From NCBI GenBank assembly GCA_034120015.1, contig JAXEIF010000007.1, forward strand, positions 62,001-126,000: 64,000 nt of DNA. Direction: 5' to 3'. This document shows positions 1-9,155 of the stretch, piece after piece. A program made the translations under genes and the position numbers. The DNA comes from CALXOJ01 sp034120015 (GTDB lineage: Bacteria; Spirochaetota; Spirochaetia; JAFGXN01). The notes below the pieces were generated by a model, which worked only from the letters and a program-made list of their open reading frames with translations, had not been told where the DNA came from and did not search any database. Position 1 is the first letter of the stretch. The number at the start of each line of letters is the position of its first letter.

Positions 1-1152
1 GAGCATTAATCGGGTTTCGATATCACCGCGCTTAGACGAAATGGCCAAATCCCGGCTTAACGAACGCAATTCCTTAATACTTGAAATTTTCAAAACTTTT
101 TGAAGTTTTTCCTGTTCGTTCTGAATTTTATGAATTTGAGCCTGAACGTTGATGAACTCATCCGAATAGGTAATTATATCATCCTGCTCGATGTCGATTC
201 CCTGAATCGCCTTAAGAAGATTTTTCTTCTTTTTCTGAAGTTCTTCATCTTCCAGAAATTCGGCATAGGTTTTGTATTTGCTTTTTAATTCTTTATATGA
301 TCTGATTTTGGAAGCAATTCCTTTTAAGCGTTCTCTATATGTGTCCAGTTTCTTTAAATCTTCGTGATCGTCATTTTTCTTCGTATTATCGTCCAAATGA
401 GACTGACGCTCCGAAATGCGGATCAGCAGCTGATTGAACCGGTCGATAATCATTCCGCTTGATTTGATAACGTGAAGAATCATTTCCGCGCCTTTTTCCA
501 TCTCGCGCGCCAAAGCCCCTTCTTCCTCTCCGTTCAAAAGCGGTTCTTTTCCGATTTCATGCAGATAAAGACGAATCGGATCGTCATTGGCGGAAATATC
601 TTTCGAAGAAGTAACCATACCCGAAGAAGAAGAAATATCCGAATCGGATTCATTTGCGGAATCCGACTGACTGTCTTCATCGGAATAAACATCCAAATCC
701 TCATCTTCGGATTCTTCGGTTTCGATATCGGGATTCTCGAGAGTTTCCATATCATCGATACCGGTCGACATCTGTCTCATTTCGCCCAATTTGGCAATCG
801 CATCATCAGGTCTGATATCATCATCGATTTCGACAATGTCTTCGTCATCATCGGTCAACGAATCGATATTCTCGATATCCTCGAGATCGGGTTCCTGTTC
901 CGGCTGATAATCGGCCGCATCAAGATCGTCATCCGAGGATGAATCGGAATCTTTATCGTTTTCTCCGTCATCGTAAGAGTCATCTTCCAATTCGATTCCC
1001 GAGTCTTCGAGTAAATCATAAACTTCGTCGAGATAGTTGGCATCAAAATTGTCGGGAAGTAAATCGTTTAGCTCGTCGAACGAAAGCTTTTTTCTCGGTT
1101 TGATTAAATCAAGAATTTCTTTGGTAGAAAAGCCATTAATTTCTTTCTTCAT
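1..1152 (-). CDS. rpoD: RNA polymerase primary sigma factor RpoD (N-terminal 384 residues, cut by window edge)
   Basis: The frame is open from an ATG at 1152 to the left edge. It begins MKKEINGFSTKEILDLI, a region 1.1-like start. A long, very acidic Asp/Glu/Ser-rich stretch follows at about residues 45-180. Next comes region 1.2, DDPIRLYLHEIGKEPLL followed by NGEEEGALAREMEKG, which is diagnostic of primary sigma factors. The part after that is a charged helical non-conserved region. Regions 2-4, which bind the -10 and -35 elements, lie outside the window. It sits 18 bases downstream of dnaG, the classic dnaG-rpoD arrangement, and is probably co-transcribed with it. The ribosome site is modest (GGAG and AAAAGG upstream of the ATG). 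The identity is secure from region 1.2 plus context; only the C-terminal half is unseen. Confidence 0.93.
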   Translation of the reverse strand, partial: MKKEINGFSTKEILDLIKPRKKLSFDELNDLLPDNFDANYLDEVYDLLEDSGIELEDDSYDDGENDKDSDSSSDDDLDAADYQPEQEPDLEDIENIDSLTDDDEDIVEIDDDIRPDDAIAKLGEMRQMSTGIDDMETLENPDIETEESEDEDLDVYSDEDSQSDSANESDSDISSSSGMVTSSKDISANDDPIRLYLHEIGKEPLLNGEEEGALAREMEKGAEMILHVIKSSGMIIDRFNQLLIRISERQSHLDDNTKKNDDHEDLKKLDTYRERLKGIASKIRSYKELKSKYKTYAEFLEDEELQKKKKNLLKAIQGIDIEQDDIITYSDEFINVQAQIHKIQNEQEKLQKVLKISSIKELRSLSRDLAISSKRGDIETRLML

Positions 1153-1170
1153 CCTTTTCTGCACTCCGGC

Positions 1171-2970
1171 TTACGGTTTGAGTTTTGCCAACTCTTTCTC
1201 GTATTTTATTTTCTCACGAATATAATTATCCACTGTCTCCCGATTTAATCCCGCGGACTGTCCGATCTTAAATTGGAGATCCTCTATTTTACTTTTTAAA
1301 ATAAAAATTCTTTCCTGTAAAATCAAATCGGGTATCATTTTTTTTATATTATCGGATGTAAATTCATTATCGGCCAATTTACGGACAATAAACCGCGCCG
1401 AAGGAGAATCTCCCAACATCGATAAAACCATATCCGAATTTAAACGGTTTTTTCGAAACGATTCCTCCAAAATATAATAAATCTCACGAGCCCGGGAAGA
1501 AATCAAATCATCGACATCGATATAGCGTCTTACCTGCTCGAAACAGGACGGTTCCGCCACCAAAGCCGCAAAAAGGAAAAATTCACGGTTATCCTCTCCT
1601 TCCTCAACGGGAGAAGGCTCCGCAGGTCTGATTTTCTTTTCCGTTACGGAACCCGAAAATTTCTTCTTTCCGTCTTTCCCGGAAAATGTCCGAAAATCGG
1701 ATACAACGGCATTTTCATCAATATTCAGCTGTTTGGCCAAAAACCGAAGAGCTGCACTTTTTCCTACTTCGCTTCCGATAAGACCGATATACGGAAAAAC
1801 TTCCGATGCAATCGCTTCCTTCGCCTCCGGAGAATCCAAATTCCCATGTTTTACTATAATATTTTTTATTATAAAATCCAACCCGTTTGTACTATTTTTT
1901 AATAAAATTTTAAGCGATTCGGCTCCTTCTTTTTTTAGAAATTCGTCCGGATCTTTATACGGAGAATAGTCCGCCACTTTGACCGGGATATGTTTCTGCT
2001 GAAGGATTTCAATGGCTTTCACGGAAGCCTTCTTTCCCGCTTCATCACTGTCGAATCCGATGGCAACCGTTTTTGCCCCGGAAACAGCAAGCAATTCCGC
2101 CTGATTTTGCGTAAAAGCGGTTCCCAACGGAGCAAACACGTTTTTTATACCGGCACTGTAAAAGGCTATGACATCCATATATCCTTCGCATAAGACAGCC
2201 GATTCTTTGATTCTCATCTCTCTGAAAGCATCCGTTCCGAAGTAGAAACTGCTGCCTTTTTCAAAATAATCGGTTTTTCCGGTATTCAGGTATTTCGGAC
2301 CGTCTCCCTCGAGAATACGCCCTCCGAAAGCCAGACAGTGACCGTAACTGTCATGAATCGGAAACATCAGTCTGTTTGAAAAAAAGGAAATTTTTTCGTA
2401 ATTTTTTGAAAAAAGACCGATATCGGATTTCAGATAATCGGGAGCATAGCCGTCGCTTATCAACCGGTTCCACAGCCACTGCCGATCAGCCGGAGAATAT
2501 CCCAGTTTAAATTCCCGTATCTGATCATCGGACAAATTCCGTTCACTGATGTAACGGTCTATCGCAGATCCTTTCGGACGATTCAGAAGTTCGTTATGGT
2601 ACAGATCCCGTACACGGGTGTAAATACCGAAATAGGCATCCCTCTGACGGTCGTAAACAGTCTGTTCCGTATTCAGATGGAAAGGAATATGGTATTCGCC
2701 GGCAAGACGGGCGACCGCCTCCGAAAAAGAAATCTTTTCGATCTTCTGCAAAAATGAAATGACTGTTCCGCTTTCTCCGCACCCGAAACAGTGAAACATA
2801 TTTCGGGACGGAGTCATCGACATTGAAGGTGTTTTTTCGTTATGAAAGGGGCAACAGGCGAAATATCTTTCCCCCTTTTTTACCACTTTCGTTGAATAAC
2901 GGGAAACAACATCAACTATCGATGCGGACTCCATAACAGCCGCAATAACCTCTTTGGGAATGACAGCCAT
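1171..2970 (-). CDS. dnaG: DNA primase DnaG
   Basis: 599 residues, the usual DnaG length. It makes RNA primers at the replication fork. The N-terminal CHC2 zinc finger is visible as Cys40, His43, Cys61 and Cys64 (CCPFHNEK ... FHCFGCG). The TOPRIM catalytic domain follows, with LCEGYMDVIAFYSAG (catalytic Glu) and GFDSDEAGKKA (the DxD-type acidic motif). The last ~140 residues would be the DnaB-binding helical domain and are less conserved. The ATG lies one base after the mltG stop with no clear Shine-Dalgarno, so translation is probably coupled to mltG. rpoD follows directly. Confidence 0.97.
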   Translation of the reverse strand: MAVIPKEVIAAVMESASIVDVVSRYSTKVVKKGERYFACCPFHNEKTPSMSMTPSRNMFHCFGCGESGTVISFLQKIEKISFSEAVARLAGEYHIPFHLNTEQTVYDRQRDAYFGIYTRVRDLYHNELLNRPKGSAIDRYISERNLSDDQIREFKLGYSPADRQWLWNRLISDGYAPDYLKSDIGLFSKNYEKISFFSNRLMFPIHDSYGHCLAFGGRILEGDGPKYLNTGKTDYFEKGSSFYFGTDAFREMRIKESAVLCEGYMDVIAFYSAGIKNVFAPLGTAFTQNQAELLAVSGAKTVAIGFDSDEAGKKASVKAIEILQQKHIPVKVADYSPYKDPDEFLKKEGAESLKILLKNSTNGLDFIIKNIIVKHGNLDSPEAKEAIASEVFPYIGLIGSEVGKSAALRFLAKQLNIDENAVVSDFRTFSGKDGKKKFSGSVTEKKIRPAEPSPVEEGEDNREFFLFAALVAEPSCFEQVRRYIDVDDLISSRAREIYYILEESFRKNRLNSDMVLSMLGDSPSARFIVRKLADNEFTSDNIKKMIPDLILQERIFILKSKIEDLQFKIGQSAGLNRETVDNYIREKIKYEKELAKLKP

Positions 2971-2971
2971 T

Positions 2972-3970
2972 TCAGTTATGCCGTTTGTAATAATTATGCG
3001 TGTAGAAATCCTTTGTAAAGGTGTGTCTGCCCGAACCGTCTCCCTTTACAACAAAAAAAAGATAATCGGTATTCGCCGGAAAGAAAGCCGCTTTTAAAGC
3101 GACGGAACCGGGATTGGATACGGGAGCCGGCGGAAGTCCCGCATGACGGTATGTATTGAACGGACTTTCTATTTCCAAATCGGAATAAAACAGCTGACTC
3201 GGATGCGGTTTACCGAGCTCCTCTGTAATTACATAAAGAACCGTAGCACAGGATTCAAGCCGCATTCTTTTCTTCAGCCGGTTTTCAAAGACGGAAGCAA
3301 TCAATGGTGCTTCATCCTCCGCACGATATTCCTTCTCGACAACGGAAGCCAAAATAACTTTATCGTAAAACCGTTCGTCAACCGGTAATTTCATCTCTTC
3401 CGCCTTACGAAAAAAATTATCGGTCATAACCGATATAATATCGTTATCAAACATATTATTTTGAAACATATACGTATCGGGAAACAGAAATCCTTCGGCT
3501 CCTGTTTTTTCGATTCCGTATTGCGAAAGAGAAAAATTTTTAACGGCTTGGACAAAAGCATCTCGATCTGCAATAACTTTGTTCGAAAGAAGGACTTCGG
3601 CTATCTGCCTAACCGTAAATCCCTCAGGTATAACAACGGAAACAGTGACCTGCTTCCCAGAAACCATCATAGATAGAATATCGAGTGAAGAAAGACGTCC
3701 CTCAATCAGATAATTTCCCTTTTGAAGAGAATATTGGTTTCCGGAAAGAGCGGACAACACCTTGAAAAAGATTTCGCTTCGAATCAGACCTTCATTTTTC
3801 AGACGAGAAGCAACACGCGAAGCCCCCTCTCCCGTATAAACGGAAAAGGAACAAACGGTTGCGTCATTTCGGGCCGGAGATCCGTTCAGAACGGCAAACA
3901 AAACGGCAAATATCAGAATCAGAACCGCAAAACCACCCAGGAATGAGAAAGTAAGCAACTTATGTTTCAC
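2972..3970 (-). CDS. mltG: Endolytic murein transglycosylase MltG (YceG-like)
   Basis: 332 residues. MltG cuts nascent glycan strands and sets peptidoglycan chain length, acting at the inner membrane. An N-terminal membrane anchor covers about residues 8-28. A LysM-like part follows, with the family sequence VIPEGFTVRQIAEVL. The catalytic block is ILASVVEKEYRAEDE, whose VEKE holds the catalytic Glu. The late motif YRHAGLPPAPVSNPG is the family's NTY...GLPP..I.NPG signature, with Val-Ser replacing the usual Ile-Ala/Cys. The start codon is GTG at 3970, chosen because AGGAG sits a suitable distance upstream. It starts 9 bases after the OmpA-type gene and ends one base before dnaG, so it is mid-operon. 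Confidence 0.93.
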   Translation of the reverse strand: MKHKLLTFSFLGGFAVLILIFAVLFAVLNGSPARNDATVCSFSVYTGEGASRVASRLKNEGLIRSEIFFKVLSALSGNQYSLQKGNYLIEGRLSSLDILSMMVSGKQVTVSVVIPEGFTVRQIAEVLLSNKVIADRDAFVQAVKNFSLSQYGIEKTGAEGFLFPDTYMFQNNMFDNDIISVMTDNFFRKAEEMKLPVDERFYDKVILASVVEKEYRAEDEAPLIASVFENRLKKRMRLESCATVLYVITEELGKPHPSQLFYSDLEIESPFNTYRHAGLPPAPVSNPGSVALKAAFFPANTDYLFFVVKGDGSGRHTFTKDFYTHNYYKRHN

Positions 3971-3979
3971 GTAAAACTC

Positions 3980-6900
3980 CTATTTTTCCAAAATAAATTC
4001 GACACGACGGTTTTTCCAGTTCTCCTGTTTCCAAAGTTCCGTATCTTTTTTCGGATCAATGACAGGATTTGTACCGCCTTTACCGACTGCCGTCAGCCGT
4101 TGCGGATCGACACCTTCTTTAACCAATTCGGCTACAATGGTTTCGGCTCGGGCCAGGGAAAGCGGATACAAATCCTGCTCTTCCTCTTTTTTTGCCTGAG
4201 CGGCATTATACCAGAGTACGGCATTGGCATGACCTTCGACCTGAACCTGATATGTTTTGTACTTCTTCAATGTCTGTGCGAGTCTCCGCAAAATCGATCT
4301 GTTTTTCTGTACCAGATCGGGATCTCCGATCGTCAAAGCCGCCGAATTGGGTGCAAAATTGATATTGGCAATCTGAATCTTTAACCGGTCACCGTCACGG
4401 ACAACCAGAATATCAACCGGAATGACGCCCGAAACTTCGCTGAAATTACCCCACTGATCGGCCGCCATAAAACGGTAAGGATAATCTTCCGCAGAAAAAA
4501 CAGTATCTCCTTTATACGAGCGACCGTCCCAACGAATCAGATTCACTTTTTTACCGCGTCCTTCAAACTTTTTAAACGGATTGTTTTTCGGATCGTAAAT
4601 CGCAAACTGCCACTTCTCGATATCACTGATGTCGTCAAAACCGATTTCAATCGATAATTCATCGTTAATATTATCGTTATCGGGAGAAAAAGGCAACGGA
4701 CTCAATCCGACATTCAGGACCGGAGGCGTTACATCCACAACAAGATTTTCTATGACAGTTTCGGGTCGGTTTCCTTTAAAATACCCGACCGTAAACAGCA
4801 AACGGTAAGTGCCTTCCGTCAGTGTATCCCCATCCGTTAAACCGTTCCAGACAATCGATTCGGGAACGGAATCACCTTCGCCGCTGTAGGTTTTTTTCAA
4901 TCCGTTTTGATGGGTCAAAGTCATTTCCCAGTTTTTTATTCCTTTTTTATTGGAAACGGTCGGCTTCAGAGTCATTGTATCCAAACGACCGTCTCCGTTC
5001 GGAGAAATACCTCGGGAAGAGACTGCAATCGAAATAAGCGTCGGACTGCGGTCGAGGTGGATATCGGGAATAACCGTGCAGAACCTGTTGCCCGCCTCGT
5101 CAACAGCTTCCAATTCGTAAGAATACACACCGTCCGGCAACAGATTTCCCTGGTTGTTTTTTCCGTCCCACTCAAAATCGGAAAGGGTTCCCGTCGTTTT
5201 AAATACGCGAACTTCTTTTCCGCTGCTGTTTTTAATCACTCCCTTCCATAAATCTTCCGCAGATGACTTTTGCTTCCAGCCGATTGTATCACGCAAACCG
5301 TCTCCGTTCGGAGAGAACCAAAGATTATCATATTCCAACTCAGCCTGCGGATATGTCGTTTTCAGTTTAACCGGTCGCGAAATGGTCGTCACATTCTGTC
5401 CGTTGGCAAAAACAGCATTCAGACGGAAGCGGTATTCACCGTCGGGAAGAACTTTTCCGTTTTTGTTTTTTCCGTCGAATTCATAACGGGGAAGAATATA
5501 ACCGCTGTTGGGGTATTCCCTGACAACACGATCGGAAGCGTCGAGAACGGTCAGCTGATAGGAGTCCAAATTCCCCTGATTTTCAATTTCGGGAATCAAT
5601 TCAACCGTTTCCTTGATTCCGTCTCCGTTAGGACTGAAAGCCGCATAACCGGTTTTCAGTGAAACCGAACTCTTGCGAGTATCGACCGTAAACGAAACGG
5701 CATTGCTCCCGCCGCTGTTTCCTGCCCGATCGGTCGATACCAGCCGGTATGTATAAGTTCCGTCGGGAAGCACACGGCTATCCTGATCGTATCCGTCGAA
5801 AAGAAAAGATTCGGGAAGTTCGCCGTACCATGTTTGCGTAAAGACCGTCTTTCCCTCTGCGTCCGTTACTTCTGCCGTCCACTCGTCCTCCTGTGACCCC
5901 TTCTGGCGAATCTGTATCCGGTCTTTTTGACCATCCTGATCGGGCGAAAAAATGGGATCGGGAATCGACACTTCGGCGGAAGGAGGCACAGTATCAATTC
6001 GGAATTCGGGTGTAACCGACTGCGGACGGTTTCCGTTCCGGTAAGTCACATCCAACTGTGCCGTATAGATACCGTCGGAATACGGTTCTCCGTTTTCGTT
6101 CAATCCGTCGAAAACAAATCCTTCCATAACACCTGTTCCCGTTAATTCCTTAACGGAATTGCCTTCCGCATTGATAATTCGGATTTTCCACTCGACAATA
6201 TCGTCTTTGACGGCCAAATCCGGAGTCAGCGTCAAAAAAGGATTTCCGGTTTCGCTTTTGGGAGAAATAGCCGTCGAATCCGTAAAAAGCTGAATCGGCG
6301 TCTGTTCGGTATTTAAAATAATTCCGTCGAGAACCTTTTCCGTCCGGTTGCCGGCTTTATCGACAGCTTCGACCCTGTAGCGGTATGTTCCGTCGGGAAC
6401 CGGTATTCCGCTTTGATTTTTTCCGCCCCAAACCAGTTTATCGGGCAATTTGCCTTTGTAATTTTTTTTATCGACAGTACCGATAAAACTGTTTTCTATA
6501 TAAGTTTTCCAAAGAACTTCTTCGGAGGAAGTCTGTGTCACCGTCAGAAAATCCTTATTTCCGTCCTGATTGGGCGAAAAAATCAAATCGTCCGTTTCGT
6601 AAATAAAATCGACCTGCGGATAAACCGTATCAACGGCAAAATAGACACGTGGCGAAACCGAAATATTGTCGTTCTCGTCGGCAGCTGTCAGATAAAATGA
6701 ATATAATCCGTCGGAAACAATTTCCCCCGAATCGGAGGTACAGTCCCAAATAATCTCGGAGGGAACAAAAATTCCCTTGTACGGACGGAAAAGGTTTTTG
6801 AAAAAATCTCGTCCGCGATTTTCGTCACGCTGCTCCTTATTTTGTATTTTTCTGACAATTTCCCGATTCTCATTTTCAATTGTCAGAGAGTAAGATTTTA

Positions 6901-8287
6901 TCAGACGCGTATCCTGCAGATTGAGCGAAATTTTCAAAGAGTCCTGAATTCCGTCAAAATTGGGTGATACGTAATAAACGGGTTGGGGATCTTCCGTATA
7001 AGGCGGCACGGAAACCGTTTTGGTATGCGATATTTTTGGTTCGGAGGCATCGATACCGGTTTCCTGTTTTGTCTTATCGACAGTCTCTTCCGATTTTCTG
7101 TTCCGTACGGCAATCGGTATCTCTCTTGCCGGCCTATCTTTTTCATATGCAGCGGCAACGGGTACCGCAGCTTCTCCGTCTCTGACGGCCGGAGCGGTTT
7201 GCGTATCCGATTCATAGAAAAAAGAATTTGTCTCGCTGTTTTCATTTTGGATTTCAAACTGAATTTCGGGAGCAAAGGTGTCCTCTCCTCCCAGAAAAAC
7301 GGTAACACCGGTCTGATAGCTCCACAAACCCGTCCCTTGCATGGCTCCGGAGGCCGCTTTTACATGAACTTCCGTCAAATCATCCAACGAAGCCGCATCG
7401 CGGGCTTTGGGAATATAACGACAGACAAACCCGAAAGAAGGCAGCAAAGATGAGTAGTCTCCGTCACGCAACTGCAAAGCGTTCACCCTCGACGAAACAG
7501 AAAAGGCAAACAGTCGCTCGAATTCAAAAAGAAATCCGGCCGCCGCCTCGAAGTTGGTAAACGAAGGCAGAAAAATCTCCGATTCAAACCCCAAATTGAA
7601 GCGTTCTGTTTTGACAACGGAAAAGGAAAGTCCGGCCTGTAATGAAAATAAATCGGGAGCAAGCAGAGTCCCGTTGTTAACGGCAGAAGAAAACGGAGTC
7701 ATGGTGCCCCATCCCAAATTCTGAAGAGCCAATCCCCAACGGAAATCGGAAACCCGACCGACATCTCCGGGACGATGAACAATTCCCAAATCGGCTGCAA
7801 CCAGATAATCGATTGCATTTCCCGTTAAACCTCCGACAACACTTTTCAACCCCAAACCGAGATAGAGTTCGTCGTACACTTTTTTACCGAGAGCGACATT
7901 AAAAAACCCCTGGGATCCCAAGGCAAAATCATCCCATGATGAATGATAAAAACCGCCCGTCAATGTAAAATATCCGATCGGACTCGGTAATCCGGCTCCG
8001 AGAGTGACCGCATGTCCCGGATACCCGTTCTCCGAATGACCGTCCATATGTCCGACAATACCGGCATAGTTGATATCAAAAGCAAAGCGCTGCTGAAATG
8101 CCTGAACGGCCGGGTTCACGAAGGTATCGGTCAAAGAACCGTCCCTCAGTACTCCGGCTCCCGAAAAAGTCTGACCGGGATTGAGCAGGTCGGTATAGCG
8201 GTCGGATTGACCGTTCGGGGTAAAGTTTGAAGCGAAAAGAGCACCGTGAATGAAAATCATCAGGAATATTGTAAAACAGCGTTTCAT
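3980..8287 (-). CDS. Giant outer-membrane protein: N-terminal beta-barrel, tandem FlgD-type Ig repeats, C-terminal OmpA domain
   Basis: 1435 residues with a signal peptide (MKRCFTIFLMIFIHGALFA). Residues ~30-330 are rich in alternating aromatic/Gly strands and resemble the PorV/UPF0164-type barrel family of spirochaetes. Next come about nine ~100-residue units, each opening with a calcium-loop-like motif (FSPNGDG, FSPNQDG, FSPDQDG, ISPNGDG) and closing with LPDGxYxYRL, typical of FlgD Ig-like domains. The end is an OmpA peptidoglycan-binding domain, with NFAPNSAAL, VEGHAN and the final NWKNRRVEFILEK carrying the conserved Asn and Arg. Inference: an envelope-spanning tether or scaffold joining outer membrane to murein. 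I start at the ATG at 8287, five bases after AGGAGG; a GTG at 8290 would be too close. The gene lies between a 58-residue protein and mltG in one operon. Confidence 0.85.
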   Translation of the reverse strand: MKRCFTIFLMIFIHGALFASNFTPNGQSDRYTDLLNPGQTFSGAGVLRDGSLTDTFVNPAVQAFQQRFAFDINYAGIVGHMDGHSENGYPGHAVTLGAGLPSPIGYFTLTGGFYHSSWDDFALGSQGFFNVALGKKVYDELYLGLGLKSVVGGLTGNAIDYLVAADLGIVHRPGDVGRVSDFRWGLALQNLGWGTMTPFSSAVNNGTLLAPDLFSLQAGLSFSVVKTERFNLGFESEIFLPSFTNFEAAAGFLFEFERLFAFSVSSRVNALQLRDGDYSSLLPSFGFVCRYIPKARDAASLDDLTEVHVKAASGAMQGTGLWSYQTGVTVFLGGEDTFAPEIQFEIQNENSETNSFFYESDTQTAPAVRDGEAAVPVAAAYEKDRPAREIPIAVRNRKSEETVDKTKQETGIDASEPKISHTKTVSVPPYTEDPQPVYYVSPNFDGIQDSLKISLNLQDTRLIKSYSLTIENENREIVRKIQNKEQRDENRGRDFFKNLFRPYKGIFVPSEIIWDCTSDSGEIVSDGLYSFYLTAADENDNISVSPRVYFAVDTVYPQVDFIYETDDLIFSPNQDGNKDFLTVTQTSSEEVLWKTYIENSFIGTVDKKNYKGKLPDKLVWGGKNQSGIPVPDGTYRYRVEAVDKAGNRTEKVLDGIILNTEQTPIQLFTDSTAISPKSETGNPFLTLTPDLAVKDDIVEWKIRIINAEGNSVKELTGTGVMEGFVFDGLNENGEPYSDGIYTAQLDVTYRNGNRPQSVTPEFRIDTVPPSAEVSIPDPIFSPDQDGQKDRIQIRQKGSQEDEWTAEVTDAEGKTVFTQTWYGELPESFLFDGYDQDSRVLPDGTYTYRLVSTDRAGNSGGSNAVSFTVDTRKSSVSLKTGYAAFSPNGDGIKETVELIPEIENQGNLDSYQLTVLDASDRVVREYPNSGYILPRYEFDGKNKNGKVLPDGEYRFRLNAVFANGQNVTTISRPVKLKTTYPQAELEYDNLWFSPNGDGLRDTIGWKQKSSAEDLWKGVIKNSSGKEVRVFKTTGTLSDFEWDGKNNQGNLLPDGVYSYELEAVDEAGNRFCTVIPDIHLDRSPTLISIAVSSRGISPNGDGRLDTMTLKPTVSNKKGIKNWEMTLTHQNGLKKTYSGEGDSVPESIVWNGLTDGDTLTEGTYRLLFTVGYFKGNRPETVIENLVVDVTPPVLNVGLSPLPFSPDNDNINDELSIEIGFDDISDIEKWQFAIYDPKNNPFKKFEGRGKKVNLIRWDGRSYKGDTVFSAEDYPYRFMAADQWGNFSEVSGVIPVDILVVRDGDRLKIQIANINFAPNSAALTIGDPDLVQKNRSILRRLAQTLKKYKTYQVQVEGHANAVLWYNAAQAKKEEEQDLYPLSLARAETIVAELVKEGVDPQRLTAVGKGGTNPVIDPKKDTELWKQENWKNRRVEFILEK

Positions 8288-8300
8288 CACTTCCTCCTAA

Positions 8301-8477
8301 TTAATCATCTAATGTCTGATAATATTCTTCGATATTTTGCAGCTGGGCAAGTGTCAGTTCTTCGTTCAGTTTTTTTTCGATACGAATCAGCAGACGTCCC
8401 AAGCCGTCCGGCAGTTCGGAATGGTTTTTTTTGAATAAAATATACAGACCGACCGTTTCCTTAAAATTCACTTCCAT
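8301..8477 (-). CDS. Conserved-looking small protein, 58 residues, function unknown
   Basis: A short reading frame, ATG at 8477 to TAA at 8301, encoding MEVNFKETVGLYILFKKN ... IEEYYQTLDD. It is acidic at the C-terminus, mostly helical in character, and has no signal peptide or membrane segment. GGAG stands 9 bases before the ATG. The first 17 bases overlap the end of the upstream YkgJ-type gene, and the AGGAGG of the following OmpA gene begins right after its stop. That packing is what one expects of a translated gene inside an operon. I do not recognise a family. Support is positional plus ribosome site; no homology can be stated from the sequence alone. Confidence 0.65.
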   Translation of the reverse strand: MEVNFKETVGLYILFKKNHSELPDGLGRLLIRIEKKLNEELTLAQLQNIEEYYQTLDD

Positions 8478-8895
8478 CGCTGAATTCTCCTTTCATCATT
8501 TCCAGCCGGCGAAGAATTTCATCCGAAGAAAAAAGCACGCCTTTTCCGATACCGGGACAACGTTCCGACTCCTCCTTCCATGCGGAATGAGATTCCAGAA
8601 TATGAGGCCAAAACGGATAAGTCTGACACTGAATCGGACGAACGGGGTAAATTCCGCATCCGCCCTCCTGCCAAAAAATACAATCATAGTTGGATTTTTC
8701 GCGAAGAGAAACGCGATCTCCCTCTCCGCTCCAAAGAAGACGGCAAAATGAACGGTAAAAGTCACGTACATTTATTCCGAGAAAATCCGCTATTTTTTCC
8801 GATTCACCTTTTCTCAAAAAGACGGCTCCCGGTTCATGACGGCAACAGGACGAGCATTTTTGACATTCGAATGATAAACCGTTATCAAAAAACAT
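8461..8895 (-). CDS. YkgJ-family cysteine-cluster protein (putative Zn/Fe-chelating)
   Basis: About 144 residues from the chosen ATG at 8895. The Cys cluster ECQKCSSCCRHEPGAVFL, then DCIFWQEGGCGIYPVRP and IQCQTYPFWP, is the signature of the YkgJ/CxxCxxCC family (UPF0153), predicted to bind zinc or an Fe-S centre. The biochemical role of the family is unsettled. The start is set at MFFDNGLSF because a strong promoter (-10 at 8903-8908) ends exactly 7 bases before this ATG and no Shine-Dalgarno is present; an ATG two codons earlier (8901) lies inside the promoter. It is the first gene of the operon leading to ompA-like, mltG, dnaG and rpoD. Confidence 0.85.
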   Translation of the reverse strand: MFFDNGLSFECQKCSSCCRHEPGAVFLRKGESEKIADFLGINVRDFYRSFCRLLWSGEGDRVSLREKSNYDCIFWQEGGCGIYPVRPIQCQTYPFWPHILESHSAWKEESERCPGIGKGVLFSSDEILRRLEMMKGEFSDGSEF

Positions 8896-8902
8896 TCTCA
8901 TT

Positions 8903-8931
8903 ATTTTAAAGAAGTCGCATAGGAAAGTCAA
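8903..8931 (-). promoter_or_regulatory. Sigma-70 promoter of the YkgJ-dnaG-rpoD operon, apparently leaderless
   Basis: On the minus strand: TTGACT (8926-8931), 17-base spacer, TAAAAT (8903-8908). The first base after the expected 7-base gap is the A of the ATG at 8895, so the transcript would begin at or next to the start codon. It lies just after the tRNA operon's terminator, so it is well placed to start a new unit. Confidence 0.75.
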
Positions 8932-8947
8932 TAGGAAGAATAAGGAC

Positions 8948-8975
8948 AAAAAAAAATCCGGATTTATCCGGATTT
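8948..8975 (-). terminator. Intrinsic terminator of the tRNA operon
   Basis: On the minus strand a 10-bp stem (AAATCCGGAT / ATCCGGATTT, 8954-8963 with 8966-8975) with a very short loop is followed by a run of T from 8956 to 8948. It starts three bases after the tRNA-Tyr 3' end. Confidence 0.9.
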
Positions 8976-8977
8976 AT

Positions 8978-9059
8978 GGGGAGAGAAGGATTCGAACCTT
9001 CGAAGGCGTAAGCCAACAGATTTACAGTCTGGCCCCTTTGGCCACTCGGGAACCTCCCC
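8978..9059 (-). tRNA. tRNA-Tyr (anticodon GTA)
   Basis: An 82-base cloverleaf with acceptor arm GGGGAGG/CCTTCTCTCCCC region, anticodon loop CTGTAAA giving GTA, a long class II variable arm, and GGTTCGAATCC T-arm. No CCA is encoded. It is the last gene of a three-tRNA operon. Confidence 0.95.
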
Positions 9060-9067
9060 GTTTTCAC

Positions 9068-9141
9068 AGCCACCTGTCAGATTCGAACTGACGACCCCGA
9101 GATTACAAGTCACGTGCTCTGGCCAGCTGAGCTAAGGTGGC
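9068..9141 (-). tRNA. tRNA-Thr (anticodon TGT)
   Basis: A 74-base cloverleaf. The acceptor GCCACCT pairs with AGGTGGC and the discriminator is T. The anticodon loop CTTGTAA gives TGT, and the T-arm contains GTTCGAATC. CCA is not encoded. It lies between tRNA-Gly and tRNA-Tyr with spacers of 14 and 8 bases. Confidence 0.95.
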
Positions 9142-9155
9142 GACATCAACATGTC

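Noticed and set aside
472..942. Plus-strand frame opposite rpoD
   Set aside because: Lies opposite the acidic tract of rpoD; Ile/Phe-rich translation with no domain.
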